Assembly (NCBI GenBank): GCA_963700775.1
Contig: CAVOYU010000013.1
Coordinates: 45,871-109,870 of the forward strand
Source of the DNA: Thermohalobaculum sp963700775
GTDB taxonomy: Bacteria > Pseudomonadota > Alphaproteobacteria > Rhodobacterales > Rhodobacteraceae
DNA length: 64,000 nt
Direction: 5' to 3'
Shown here one piece after another: positions 44,845-53,705 of the stretch (position 1 is the first letter of the stretch; each line of letters begins with the position of its first letter). The notes beneath the pieces were generated by a model that did not search any database, had not been told where the DNA came from, and worked only from the letters and a program-made list of their open reading frames with translations. Both the position numbers and the translations under genes were made by a program.

Positions 44845-45682
44845 GTAGCAGCTCGTTGATCGAGGTCTTCGCCCGCGTCCGCTCGTCGACGCGCTTGACG
44901 ATGACCGCGCAATAGAGGCCGGGACCGGGGCTGCCGTCCGGCATCGCCTTGCCAGGGATGGTGCCGGGCACCACCACCGAATAGGGCGGGACCTCGCCCA
45001 TGAAGGTTTCGCCGGTGGTGCGGTCGATGATCTTGGTCGAGGCGCCGATGAAGACGCCCATCGAGAGCACCGAGCCCTCGCGCACGATCACGCCCTCGGC
45101 GACCTCGGAGCGGGCGCCGACGAAGCAGTTGTCCTCGATGATCACCGGTCCGGCCTGCAGCGGCTCCAGCACACCACCGATGCCGGCGCCGCCCGAGATG
45201 TGGACGTTCTTGCCGATCTGGGCACAGGAACCGACGGTGGCCCAGGTGTCGACCATGGTGCCGGAGTCCACGTAGGCGCCGAGGTTCACGAAGGAGGGCA
45301 TCAGCACCACGCCCGGCGCGATGTACGCCGAGCGGCGCACGATGCAGCTCGGCACCGCCCGGAAGCCGGCGGCGCGCCACTGGTTCTCACCCCAGCCGTC
45401 GAACTTGGAGGGCACCTTGTCCCACCAGGAGGCGTTGCCGGGGCCGCCAGCGATCGGGGCCATGTCGTTCAGCCGGAACGACAGCAGCACCGCCTTCTTG
45501 GCCCACTGGTTCACGGTCCAGTCGCCCCGCAGGCTGCGTTCGGCGACGCGGAGCTTACCCTGGTCCAGCTGGCCGAGGGTTGACTCCACCGCGTCGCGCA
45601 CCTCGCCCCCGGTGGCCGGAGTCACCTCGGCGCGAACCTCCCAGGCGCGTTCGATCGCGGCGGCGAGATCGGCGTGGCTCAT
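44837..45682 (-). CDS. dapD: 2,3,4,5-tetrahydropyridine-2,6-dicarboxylate N-succinyltransferase
   Basis: The product is a 281-residue left-handed beta-helix acyltransferase. The N-terminal helical domain (about 1-100) includes LSFRLNDMAPIAGG, and the hexapeptide repeats include GAYVDSGTMVDTWATVGS and GVLEPLQAGPVIIEDN. It ends with the C-terminal VKRVDERTRAKTSINELLR. It makes N-succinyl-2-amino-6-ketopimelate from succinyl-CoA. GAGGAGA precedes the ATG at 45682; the frame is open further but the family starts here. First gene of the operon that ends with dapE, the enzyme that later removes the succinyl group. Confidence 0.95.
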   Translation of the reverse strand: MSHADLAAAIERAWEVRAEVTPATGGEVRDAVESTLGQLDQGKLRVAERSLRGDWTVNQWAKKAVLLSFRLNDMAPIAGGPGNASWWDKVPSKFDGWGENQWRAAGFRAVPSCIVRRSAYIAPGVVLMPSFVNLGAYVDSGTMVDTWATVGSCAQIGKNVHISGGAGIGGVLEPLQAGPVIIEDNCFVGARSEVAEGVIVREGSVLSMGVFIGASTKIIDRTTGETFMGEVPPYSVVVPGTIPGKAMPDGSPGPGLYCAVIVKRVDERTRAKTSINELLRA

Positions 45683-45855
45683 GGCTGTCTCCTCAGGCTG
45701 CATCCCAGGTTCGGCGTCCGCCCTGCCTATAGGGTGGTTGGCCCATCCGCGCAATGCGCGAGGCGGGCCGGCTCCGGCGAAATTGCGATTGCGGAGCTCC
45801 GCTGGCATCATTAGGTCAGGGGACCCGAAACCCGGGGAATTGGCGAGGCTGCAGC

Positions 45856-46689
45856 ATGACCGAAAAGCGCGTATCGATCTTTCCGCCGGCGGACTACGAT
45901 GCCGAGCGGGCGGAGAAGCTGCCGGAGACGCCGCAGACCCGGTCGCCGACCTTCCGGCTGGCCTTCCGGGACTCCGAGTTCCTGGAACTGGACGAGCTCC
46001 GCCCGGTGCGGCTGCAGCTCGAGCTTCAGAAGGTCGAGATGATCCTGCAGGACCACGGCATCACCTCGACCGTCGTCATGTTCGGCGGCGCGCGTATCCC
46101 TGCGCCCGACAAGCGCCACACGGCGAAGACCGAGACCCTGGCCGAGCTCTCGCACTACTACGAGGAGGCGCGCAGGTTCGCCCGACTCGTCGGGGAGGAA
46201 TCCGTGCGCCGCAACGGCCGCGAATTCGTGGTCTGCACCGGCGGCGGCCCCGGCGTGATGGAGGCCGGCAGTCGCGGCGCCCACGAGGCCGGGGCGCAGA
46301 CCATCGGGCTCGGCATCGTGCTGCCGCGCGAGGAGGCGCCGAACGAGTTTGTCACGCCCGAGCTCAGCTTCAACTTCCACTACTTCGCGATCCGCAAGAT
46401 GCATTTCCTGATGCGGGCCCGCGCGATCGCCGTGTTCCCCGGCGGCTTCGGAACGCTGGACGAGCTGTTCGAGACGCTGACGCTGATCCAGACGAGGCGG
46501 ATGAAACCGGTGCCGGTACTGCTGTTCGGCCGCGCCTTCTGGGAGCGGATCGTCAACTGGCAGGCGCTGGCCGATGCCGGCACCATCTCGCCTGGCGACA
46601 TCAGCCTTTTCGATTATGTCGAGACCGCCGAGGAAGGCTGGGACATCATCCGCAAGGATGCCGGGATCGGAGGCGCAATCGGGGAGTGA
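45856..46689 (+). CDS. LOG-family protein (TIGR00730)
   Basis: The product has 277 residues. The Rossmann-like LOG fold carries VVCTGGGPGVMEAGSRG and the signature PGGFGTLDELFETLTLIQ. Family members with this signature release free cytokinin-type bases from nucleoside monophosphates (phosphoribohydrolase activity) or act on AMP. The N-terminal 70 residues are an extension typical of the longer bacterial subfamily. ATG 45856 starts it; the longer frame is not family-like. Divergent from dapD. Confidence 0.9.
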   Translation: MTEKRVSIFPPADYDAERAEKLPETPQTRSPTFRLAFRDSEFLELDELRPVRLQLELQKVEMILQDHGITSTVVMFGGARIPAPDKRHTAKTETLAELSHYYEEARRFARLVGEESVRRNGREFVVCTGGGPGVMEAGSRGAHEAGAQTIGLGIVLPREEAPNEFVTPELSFNFHYFAIRKMHFLMRARAIAVFPGGFGTLDELFETLTLIQTRRMKPVPVLLFGRAFWERIVNWQALADAGTISPGDISLFDYVETAEEGWDIIRKDAGIGGAIGE

Positions 46690-47015
46690 CGGGTACAGCG
46701 CACCCAGATCCAGCGCGCCCTCATAATGATAGTTTCGTTACCGTCTCGTCGCGGAGCGCAGACGAGGTGGCCCAATCCGAAACGCCCTATGCCGGATTGC
46801 GGCCCGCGCAAGACGCGGCTTGATGACGGCGAGGGAGGCTGGCCTCTGGCCATGCCAGGTCGGCTCGACCTGATGCGCCGACGACCGGAAAACTCCGAAG
46901 CGGGCCGCGGCCATCTCCGCAGCGAAGAGTCCGCATGGAGCCCGAAGCAGACGCGCTAGGCCCACTGCTGGGCCATGTCCGTTACTTTCTCCGAATATGG
47001 TAGGATCGCCAGCTT
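46690..47015. other. Gene-free stretch
   Basis: These 326 nt lie between the convergent LOG and GMC genes. Short frames on both strands have no recognisable similarity or ribosome site. I see no tRNA, repeat or convincing terminator. Confidence 0.6.
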
Positions 47016-48606
47016 TCAGGTTCTTCGCTTTATCAGGTCGGCGCCTTTTTCTGCGATCATGATGGTTGGGGCGTTGGTATTTCCGCTTACCATCGTGGGC
47101 ATTACGGATGCATCGCAGATGCTAAGCCCTTCTAGACCGTGCACGCATAGATCAGGGCCGACAACGGAATCTCCATTTGGGCCCATCCTGCAGGTGCTGG
47201 TCGGATGCCAGATCGTGGAGGCATTGCGCCGGACAAAATCGGCCGCCTCGCGGGCGCTGGTGAATTCGGGCTGTGCCAAACCCCGCCGAACCGGATCGAA
47301 TGTTCTTGAGTTCAGTATCTCGCGGTTCCACTTGAGCATTTCGACGCTGAGGCGCAGGTCGTCCGGCTCAGAAAGATAGTTCGGGTCGATCACCGGTGCG
47401 TCCAACGGATTGGCCGAAGCGAGCGTGACGCTGCCGCGGCTCTTGGACCGGCATGGCCAGCCACCAAGATAGAATCTGCCGCGGTCAGGCACTCCGTCGG
47501 TGCGACCGAATTCGGAAATGCCCGGCAGGATGAAGCACTGGCACTGCGGGTAAGCCGTGCCCGGATCAACCGAGTAGAATGCCCCGGCATCCAGGTGGTG
47601 GGTCGCCAGAATTCCGCCCCCGGTGGTTTCGAACTCGGCAAGCGCCTCTTCAAACCGGGCCGGGACCTGTCCGTACAAAGAGTTCTGGGTCGAGGACATG
47701 CGCTGCCAATTCTCCGGCGCCGAGGTGATCCTCAAGGTTCTGTCCGACCGCCGGCATGTCCGCCACCGCGCGAATGCCATGTTCGGCCAGATGTGCCGCA
47801 GGGCCAAGGCCGGAGAGCATCATGATATGGGGCGAGCCGATCGCACCTGCAGCCAAGACGATCTCGCGCTCGGCGCTTAGCGTTTCCGCCCGTCGACCGT
47901 CGACCAGATACTCGACCGCAACTGCGCGGTTCCTTTTCACGGCGATCCGCGTGACATGCGCGTTCTTGATCACGGATAGATTGGCTCGTTCCAGCACCGG
48001 GGCGAGATATGCCGTTGCGGTATCGCACCGCCGCCCGCGGCGCTGTGTCGCTTGGTAATAGCCACAGCCGGCTTGCACCGCACCGTTGAAATCGGGATTG
48101 AACGGCACGCCCATCGCCACCGCCGCCTCGATGAACAGTGCACCAAGCGGATGGCGGTGTGCGTTGTTCTCCACACTTAGTGGCCCGGCTCGACCATGAT
48201 AGGAGTCGTCATACTCCGCGTTGGATTCAGCCTTGCGGAAATAGGGCAGAACATCCTCGTAGGACCAACCGGCATTGCCCCTTTGCGCCCAACCATCGTA
48301 GTCGCCCGCATTGCCGCGGATATAGACCATGTAATTCAGAATGCTAGTGCCGCCGATGACCCGTCCGCGCGGATATGCGATGCGGCGGTCGAACAGCTCT
48401 CTTTGCGGCGTGGTAGTGAAAGCCCAATCGGCGCAAGTATTTCGCATCCTTGAGGCCGCGCCCGGAACCGGAGCCAAGCGCGGATCGGGTTCCCCTCCCG
48501 CCTCAAGCAGGACGACCGAGCAGTCTGGATTCTCGCTTAGGCGGGCGGCGAGGACACACCCCGCTGATCCGGCTCCGACGATGATGTAGTCACAACCGCT
48601 GGGCAT
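47016..48606 (-). CDS. GMC-family FAD oxidoreductase, one frameshift
   Basis: This choline-dehydrogenase-like flavoprotein has YIIVGAGSAGCVLAARLSE at the N-terminus. It then has YPRGRVIGGTSILNYMVYIR, the second signature AAGAIGSPHIMMLSGLGP and the C-terminal catalytic part IWHPTSTCRMGPNGDSVVG, ending with NTNAPTIMIAEKGADLI. One extra base near 47690 shifts the frame (HVLD/NSLYGQVPARFEEAL); removing it gives the normal 530 residues. The alcohol substrate is unknown. It has no choline-pathway neighbours, and its base composition looks lower in GC than flanking genes. Confidence 0.88.
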
Positions 48607-48803
48607 GGGCGGAGCCTACGCCAATGGACACACCAGGCAAGGTCCTTTGTATCCAACGCCTGCGTCAGTAGCCGAACCAGGTGATTGCCAGTTTCGTCCG
48701 CACCGTCCGTTCGCTCGATGACGCTTCGACGGTGGTCTCTGACACCGAACCGACCACGCCGCAGGCCGCGACGCTGGATCTCGCGCAATTCGGTCATCTT
48801 CGC

Positions 48804-48833
48804 CATTGTGCGCACCCTCGGGCACGCACAATG
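48804..48833 (-). terminator. Hairpin directly after ridA
   Basis: CATTGTGCG and CGCACAATG form an exact 9-bp stem with a 12-nt loop starting 4 nt after the ridA stop. There is no T-tract. It most simply serves as the 3' end of the ridA transcript; the symmetric sequence could equally be an operator for the GMC gene downstream. The rest of 48607-48837 shows only a doubtful short frame. Confidence 0.45.
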
Positions 48834-48837
48834 ATAG

Positions 48838-49221
48838 CTATTCCGCCACAGCCTCGCCCTCGATCTCCACCAGCATCCCCGGCGCCGCCAGGCCGGCGCA
48901 GACGATATAGGTCATCGGCGGCATGTGCCCCTCCATCACCTCGTCGCGGACCGTTCTATAAGCGACGGTTAGGCCCGGCTGGGTGACGTAGACGGTAACC
49001 TTGCAGAGATCGGTCTTCTTCATGCCAGCCGCCTCGATGACGGCGAACAGGTTCGACCAGGCGCGGCGCGACTGGGCCTCGAACCCCTCCTCCAGCGAAC
49101 CGTCGGGGCGCACCCCCACCTGGCCCGCGATCAGGAGCCGCCTGCCTCCCGCAGGCACCAGCGCGCCATGGGAATACTTCGACGCCGGCTTCGCCGTGGT
49201 CTCGGGATTGAACAGCTTCAT
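48838..49221 (-). CDS. RidA/YjgF-family protein
   Basis: This is a 127-residue RidA-fold protein with KYSHGALVPAGGRRLLIAGQ, VGVRPDGSLEEGFEAQSRRA and DLCKVTVYVTQPGLT. It ends MLVEIEGEAVAE, where the glutamate is the conserved last-strand position. The arginine that binds the substrate carboxylate in true RidA (in a C-R-x-x-V-x-V-x-x-L context) is not obvious, so imine deaminase activity is uncertain and it may be a RidA-subfamily member of other function. GGGAGG precedes the ATG. Confidence 0.85.
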   Translation of the reverse strand: MKLFNPETTAKPASKYSHGALVPAGGRRLLIAGQVGVRPDGSLEEGFEAQSRRAWSNLFAVIEAAGMKKTDLCKVTVYVTQPGLTVAYRTVRDEVMEGHMPPMTYIVCAGLAAPGMLVEIEGEAVAE

Positions 49222-49288
49222 CGAATCCTCCCTTGCGCGTATCGGAGCCAAGCATGCACCCGCGGAGCTTCCGGTTCCAGCGGCCGCC

Positions 49289-50251
49289 TCAGCCGGTGAC
49301 GTCGAAGACCATCAGCAGGGTCCGCTGCAGCCAGCTGAAATTGTCGTCCGAGATCAGCCACAGCCTGAGCGTACCGTCCAGCGCCCGGTCGAGGGCGAGG
49401 CCCTCCATGTTGTCGATGCCGCCCGAGGACAGGAACGTCGCCAATGTCTCGCCGCTTCGGGGCAGCGGGAAGCCGTCGGCGCCGAGAGCGAAGCGCATGA
49501 CCCGGATACTGATTCCGGTGAGCGGCGAGAACGACCGCCGCACCAGGTAGAGCCGCCCGTCCGGGCCGATATCGGCGCCGGTCGGCAGTTCCGGCCCCGA
49601 GAGGCTCAGCCGGCCCTCCTCGACCCTGTCACCGGGGCCGAGCAGGAAGACCGGCGCCCCGCCGTCGTCACTCGTTTCCACAAGCACCATCAGCCGGCCG
49701 TCAGGCAGGGTTGCCAGTCCCTCGGGCCCCGCGTTCGAGGCGAACCGGCGGAAGGCGTCCGGCTGGATTGCGCCGTGCATCTGGCCGTCGGGACCGAGGA
49801 ACATCACCCGGGGCCTTCGCTCGAACGAGATCGCAAGCCGCGCCGATTCCCGGCTCAGCCCTTCGGTGTCGAGATCCTTCGTCCTCCGGGGGCCGACGCG
49901 CGAGCCATCGCGCAGCTTGGCCAGGCGGGCATCGGCGAGACGCAGCCCGGCCTCGTCGGCACTGTACCCCGCGACCAGCAGCGAGCCCCGGTCCGACAGC
50001 GCATAGAGGATCCCGCCGTCCAGCAGGAGGCCGGAGAATCCACCGAAATAGGCATCTTCTGAGCTGAGCTCCCATGCGGCACGAAGCTTCAGGCCGGGGC
50101 CGATATCGCCTTCGATCGACACGGGCCGGATATCCACGGCAACCGCCGTCGCTTCGGCCATCAGCGCCCCAACACCCTCCAGCGGTTCGCCCGCCGGAGC
50201 GGCGGTGGCGGCCAGTACGAAGCAGAATGCGCAGGCGGCGGTGCGCCTCAC
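49289..50251 (-). CDS. Esterase-like phytase-domain protein
   Basis: This is an exported protein of 320 residues. GTG 50251 overlaps the mepA stop (GTGA) and gives a short signal peptide (AACAFCFVLAATAAPA). The rest is a beta-propeller-like phytase_like domain: YFGGFSGLLLDGGILYALSD, then RTKDLDTEGLSRES, SNAGPEGLATLPDGRL and GIDNMEGLALDRALDGTLRL, ending LQRTLLMVFDVTG. Family members are predicted periplasmic esterases or phosphatases without firm substrates. Co-translated with MepA. Confidence 0.85.
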   Translation of the reverse strand: MRRTAACAFCFVLAATAAPAGEPLEGVGALMAEATAVAVDIRPVSIEGDIGPGLKLRAAWELSSEDAYFGGFSGLLLDGGILYALSDRGSLLVAGYSADEAGLRLADARLAKLRDGSRVGPRRTKDLDTEGLSRESARLAISFERRPRVMFLGPDGQMHGAIQPDAFRRFASNAGPEGLATLPDGRLMVLVETSDDGGAPVFLLGPGDRVEEGRLSLSGPELPTGADIGPDGRLYLVRRSFSPLTGISIRVMRFALGADGFPLPRSGETLATFLSSGGIDNMEGLALDRALDGTLRLWLISDDNFSWLQRTLLMVFDVTG

Positions 50252-51111
50252 CGGTTCACCAGTGCCCGGCAGGCCTGCGGCAGGTCGTCGAGGGTCAGGT
50301 CCGGCTTCTTGTCTCCCGGCTTCGGGTGCAGCGCCTCGTCGGTGAACCACCACGCCAGGTCGTCGTCACAGCCGTCGCCGGGCGGCGGCGGCTCCTGCTC
50401 GGCACATTCCACCGCCTCATCAGGGCAGTTGAGCCGGATGTGGAAGTGCGAATCGTGCCCCCACCAAGGGCGGATCTTGGCCAGCCAGGCGCGGTCGCCC
50501 GCCGGCTCGGCCTCGCAGAGCGCCTTCTTGATCGCGGCGTTGACGAAGATCCGCGCCACTTCCGGATCGCGGGCCGCGAGCCGGATCAGCGCATGGTGGG
50601 CCGGAACCCAGTCGGCAGTGACGCCGAGCCGGTCCGGCCGCACTACCGTAGTGCTCGAGATCGCTTCGCGGTCAGCCCGGCTGAGCGTGGCGCCAGCCGG
50701 GATCTTCAGCCAGATGTCCACATCGAGCCCGATCTGGTGTGAGGCGTGGCCGCCGTTCATCGGCCCGCCGCGCGGCTGGCTGATATCGCCCACTAAGACC
50801 CGTGGCCAGCCCAGCGGCCGGGCCGCCACCGACAGGCGCTCGACGAACCCGATCATCTCGGGATGGCCCCAGTTGCGGTTTCGGCTGAGCCGCATCGCCT
50901 GCCAGCCCGCCCCGGTCTCGGGCAGCTCGACGCCACCCGCCAGACAGCCGCGGGCATAGGATCCATACGGCATCGCAGGCCCAGCCGCCGGTGCGCGCTG
51001 GGCGCCGAACAGGATCTTCGCCGGCTCGGCCATACCGGCCGATGCGCCGGCAAACACGAGGATTGCGGCCGCGAGGATTCCAGCAGTGACTGCCGATAGA
51101 CGCCGCTTCAC
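50248..51111 (-). CDS. mepA: Penicillin-insensitive murein endopeptidase
   Basis: A signal peptide (VTAGILAAAILVFAGASAGMA) precedes an M74 metallopeptidase domain. The metal ligands are in MNGGHASHQIGLDVDIW (H-x-x-H-x-x-G-L-D-x-D) and WWGHDSHFHIRLNCP. The mature enzyme cuts D-Ala-meso-DAP cross-links in peptidoglycan. Length is 287, with six cysteines placed for disulfides. The upstream region (51112-51300) also contains the promoter for the divergent motB gene. Confidence 0.95.
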   Translation of the reverse strand: MKRRLSAVTAGILAAAILVFAGASAGMAEPAKILFGAQRAPAAGPAMPYGSYARGCLAGGVELPETGAGWQAMRLSRNRNWGHPEMIGFVERLSVAARPLGWPRVLVGDISQPRGGPMNGGHASHQIGLDVDIWLKIPAGATLSRADREAISSTTVVRPDRLGVTADWVPAHHALIRLAARDPEVARIFVNAAIKKALCEAEPAGDRAWLAKIRPWWGHDSHFHIRLNCPDEAVECAEQEPPPPGDGCDDDLAWWFTDEALHPKPGDKKPDLTLDDLPQACRALVNR

Positions 51112-51300
51112 CAGCCCGTTCCCTCTGCCCGCCCCTTCGTCTCGCCCGCCCCTTCGCCTCGCCGCGGATTATGCCCGTCCCGGCCACCGGCGGAAAGGGG
51201 GCAAGCGCGCGCCTCCGGGCTCCGGCGCACAGGCCGCGTAACGCGCTGCTAATCCCTCGCCCATACTGTCCGTCCGACAGCCCCAAGCCCGGCGAGGCAG

Positions 51301-52248
51301 ATGCCCCCACCGACCGAAAATCAGATCATCATCCTGAAGCGCAAGAAGGTGGCTGGCGACGGCGGCCACCATGGCGGCGCCTGGAAGGTCGCCTACGCTG
51401 ATTTCGTCACCGCGATGATGGCCTTCTTCCTGCTGATGTGGCTGCTGAACGCCACCAGCGAGGAACAGCGCAAGGGGCTGGCCGACTACTTCAACCCCAC
51501 CATCCCGGTCAGCCGCGCCTCCGGCGGCGGCGCCGGCATGCTCGATGGCCGGGCGATCTTCGCCGAGACAATGGCGCTCGGTGACCGCGACCAGGGTGAA
51601 CCGCCGCGCCCGGTGCAACGCGACGCCGAGCCGGTGGACGGGGAGCGGCTGCGCTCCGACGAGACGGAACCCGGCGACGCCCCGGCTCTGGGCGGAACGG
51701 CGGGCGACGACGAGAAGGCCGGCCCGGCCAAGGCTCCCGACGCCGCCGAGGCCAGGCGTCTGGAGGCGGCACGCGCCGAGCAGGCGCGGCTCGAACAGGT
51801 GGGCCGCGAGATCGCCGAGGCTGCAGCGGCGGCCTCCGAGGGCTCGATCGCGCATCACTTCTACCTCCGGATCACTCCCGAGGGGCTGGTGATTGAGATC
51901 ATCGAGGCCGACGACGAGCCCCTCTTCGCGTCGGCGTCGGCGGCGCCCGCACCCCTGCTGCCGCTGCTGATCGAGGTGCTGGCCCCGGTGTTGCAGACCA
52001 CGAGCAACGCCATCGCCGTGGTCGGGCATACCGACGCGGTGCCGTTCGGCGGTGCGCACTACTCCAACTGGGAGCTCAGCGCCGATCGCGCGAACGCCGC
52101 CCGGCGGCTGCTCATCGGTGCCGGCCTGCCAGAGGACCGGATCAGCCGCGTCACCGGCAAGGCCGCCGTCGAGCCGCTGGTTCCCGATCCGCTGGCGCCA
52201 CAGAACCGGCGGATCTCGGTGACGCTGCTGCGCGAGGACGTCCGTTAG
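51301..52248 (+). CDS. motB: Flagellar stator protein MotB
   Basis: The product has 315 residues. A short cytoplasmic N-terminus (ENQIIILKRKK) is followed by the single membrane helix YADFVTAMMAFFLLMWLL, whose aspartate carries protons, a plug-like segment and an alanine/glutamate-rich coil (about 130-180). The OmpA-type peptidoglycan-binding domain (about 195-310) includes AVVGHTDAVPFGG and NWELSADRANAARRLL. It anchors the stator around the flagellar motor. No motA is in the window. It lies 93 nt upstream of flgE. Confidence 0.95.
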   Translation: MPPPTENQIIILKRKKVAGDGGHHGGAWKVAYADFVTAMMAFFLLMWLLNATSEEQRKGLADYFNPTIPVSRASGGGAGMLDGRAIFAETMALGDRDQGEPPRPVQRDAEPVDGERLRSDETEPGDAPALGGTAGDDEKAGPAKAPDAAEARRLEAARAEQARLEQVGREIAEAAAAASEGSIAHHFYLRITPEGLVIEIIEADDEPLFASASAAPAPLLPLLIEVLAPVLQTTSNAIAVVGHTDAVPFGGAHYSNWELSADRANAARRLLIGAGLPEDRISRVTGKAAVEPLVPDPLAPQNRRISVTLLREDVR

Positions 52249-52259
52249 GCAAGGCTTAA
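52245..52259 (+). promoter_or_regulatory. CtrA-box-like site before flgE
   Basis: TTAG-N7-TTAA matches the CtrA consensus TTAA-N7-TTAA at seven of eight positions. It overlaps the motB stop codon, 83 nt before the flgE start. CtrA controls flagellar genes in many alphaproteobacteria. A weaker GTAA-N7-CTAA lies before motB at 51238-51252. Confidence 0.45.
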
Positions 52260-52341
52260 GGGGCGACCCGGATACTGCAGGCGAATCCGCACTGCGGAGG
52301 CCAGGTCCGGAACCCGGAGAGAGTTCGAGAAAGGTGGTACC

Positions 52342-53650
52342 ATAAGTCTGTCGTCATCGCTCAATGCCGGTGTTGCGGGTCTGTCGGTCAATGCGACCCG
52401 GCTTGCGGTGATCTCGGACAATATCGCCAACTCATCGACCCATGGCTACCGCCGCGCCGACGTGGACTTCGCGGCGCTGGTGACGCCCTCGTCGTCGAAC
52501 GCCTATTCCGCCGGCGGCGTGACCGTCGCCACCTACCGCGACGTGGACTCGGCGGGTTCGCTGATCTCGACCGGCAACTCGACCGACATCTCGATCTCCG
52601 GGCGCGGCATGCTGCCGGTCACCACTGCCGAGTCGGTCGGACTTCAGCGTCATCGAGCGGCCGTTCCAGATGGCCCCGACCGGCGCCTTCTCCCGCGACG
52701 AGGAAGGCTATCTGATCACCCGCAGCGGCCTCGCGCTCCTTGGCTGGCCGACCGACGCCGATGGCGCGCTCCTCGGCCCGGTGGTGCGCGAGAGCCCGGC
52801 CAGCCTGGTGCCGGTGCAGATCTCGCCGTTCCTCACCGTCTCCGAGCCGACGACCGAGATCAACCTCGGCATCAACCTGCCGGCGGGCGCGACCGAAGCC
52901 GGTGGCACCGGAGACAGCTACGAGACCACGCTCGAGTATTTCGACAGCGTCGGCCGCAGTCACCAGATGCGGGTCGAGTTCACACCGGTCGTGCCGGCGA
53001 CCGGCAGCAGCAACCAGTGGCGGGCCTCGTTCTACGACAGCGTCACCAGCACCACTGTGCCGGTGGCCGAGATCGACCTCGAATTCGACGCTACCCGCAC
53101 CGGCCGCGGCGCTCTGCTGGCGGTGACCCCCATCGGCGCCATGCCCTATGACGCCCTAACCGGCACGGCCCAGGTCACGGTTGCCGACGGGCCGATCGAC
53201 GTCTTCATCGGCGCGCCGGGGGTCAATGGCGGGCTGATCCAGCTCGATTCGCCCTTTGCCCCGGTCAACGTCTCGAAGAACGGCGCCCCTGCCGGCAACC
53301 TGCAGACCCTCGAGTTCAGCGACGCCGGCGTCCTGCAGGCGATCTACGACACCGGCCAGGTCCGCTCGCTTTTCCAGGTCCCGCTGGTCAACGTGCCCAA
53401 CCTGAACGGCCTGACCGTGATGGACGGCCAGTCCTTCGCCCCATCGGCCGATTCCGGGGGGATCTATCTCTGGGATGCCAATACCGGGCCGGTCGGCGGG
53501 ATCGTCGGCTTTGCGCTGCAGGAAAGCTCGGTCGACGTCGCCCGCGAACTCACCGACCTGATCCAGACCCAGCGCGCCTATTCCTCGAACGCAACCACCA
53601 TCCGCACCGTCGACGAGATGCTGCAGGAGACCACGAATCTGAAGCGGTGA
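52342..53650 (+). CDS. flgE: Flagellar hook protein FlgE, ATA start and one frameshift
   Basis: This is the hook subunit. The N-terminal rod/hook helix reads SLSSSLNAGVAGLSVNATRL followed by ISDNIANSSTHGYRRADVDF, the family signature. The codon where the initiator must be, after AAAGGTGG, is ATA at 52342. The next possible start (GTG 52408) would delete the essential first 22 residues. One extra G near 52645 shifts the frame (AESV/DFSVIERPFQM). The C-terminal helix ELTDLIQTQRAYSSNATTIR is intact and the corrected length is about 436. It is secreted by the flagellar export apparatus. Upstream is motB, with flgK 55 nt downstream. Confidence 0.9.
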
Positions 53651-53705
53651 CGGCTGACGCCGCAATGGCGCGGGTCGTCCCCGCAGCGAACACCAGGGTG
53701 ACGCC

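Noticed and set aside
48537..48831. Short minus-strand frame between GMC and RidA genes
   Set aside because: It has no ribosome site or similarity and its end overlaps the GMC start; probably untranslated leader.
5412..53650. Programmed +1 ribosomal frameshifting as cause of the repeated same-sign breaks
   Set aside because: The sites share no slippery codon or stop context, and the affected genes are unrelated families not known to use recoding.
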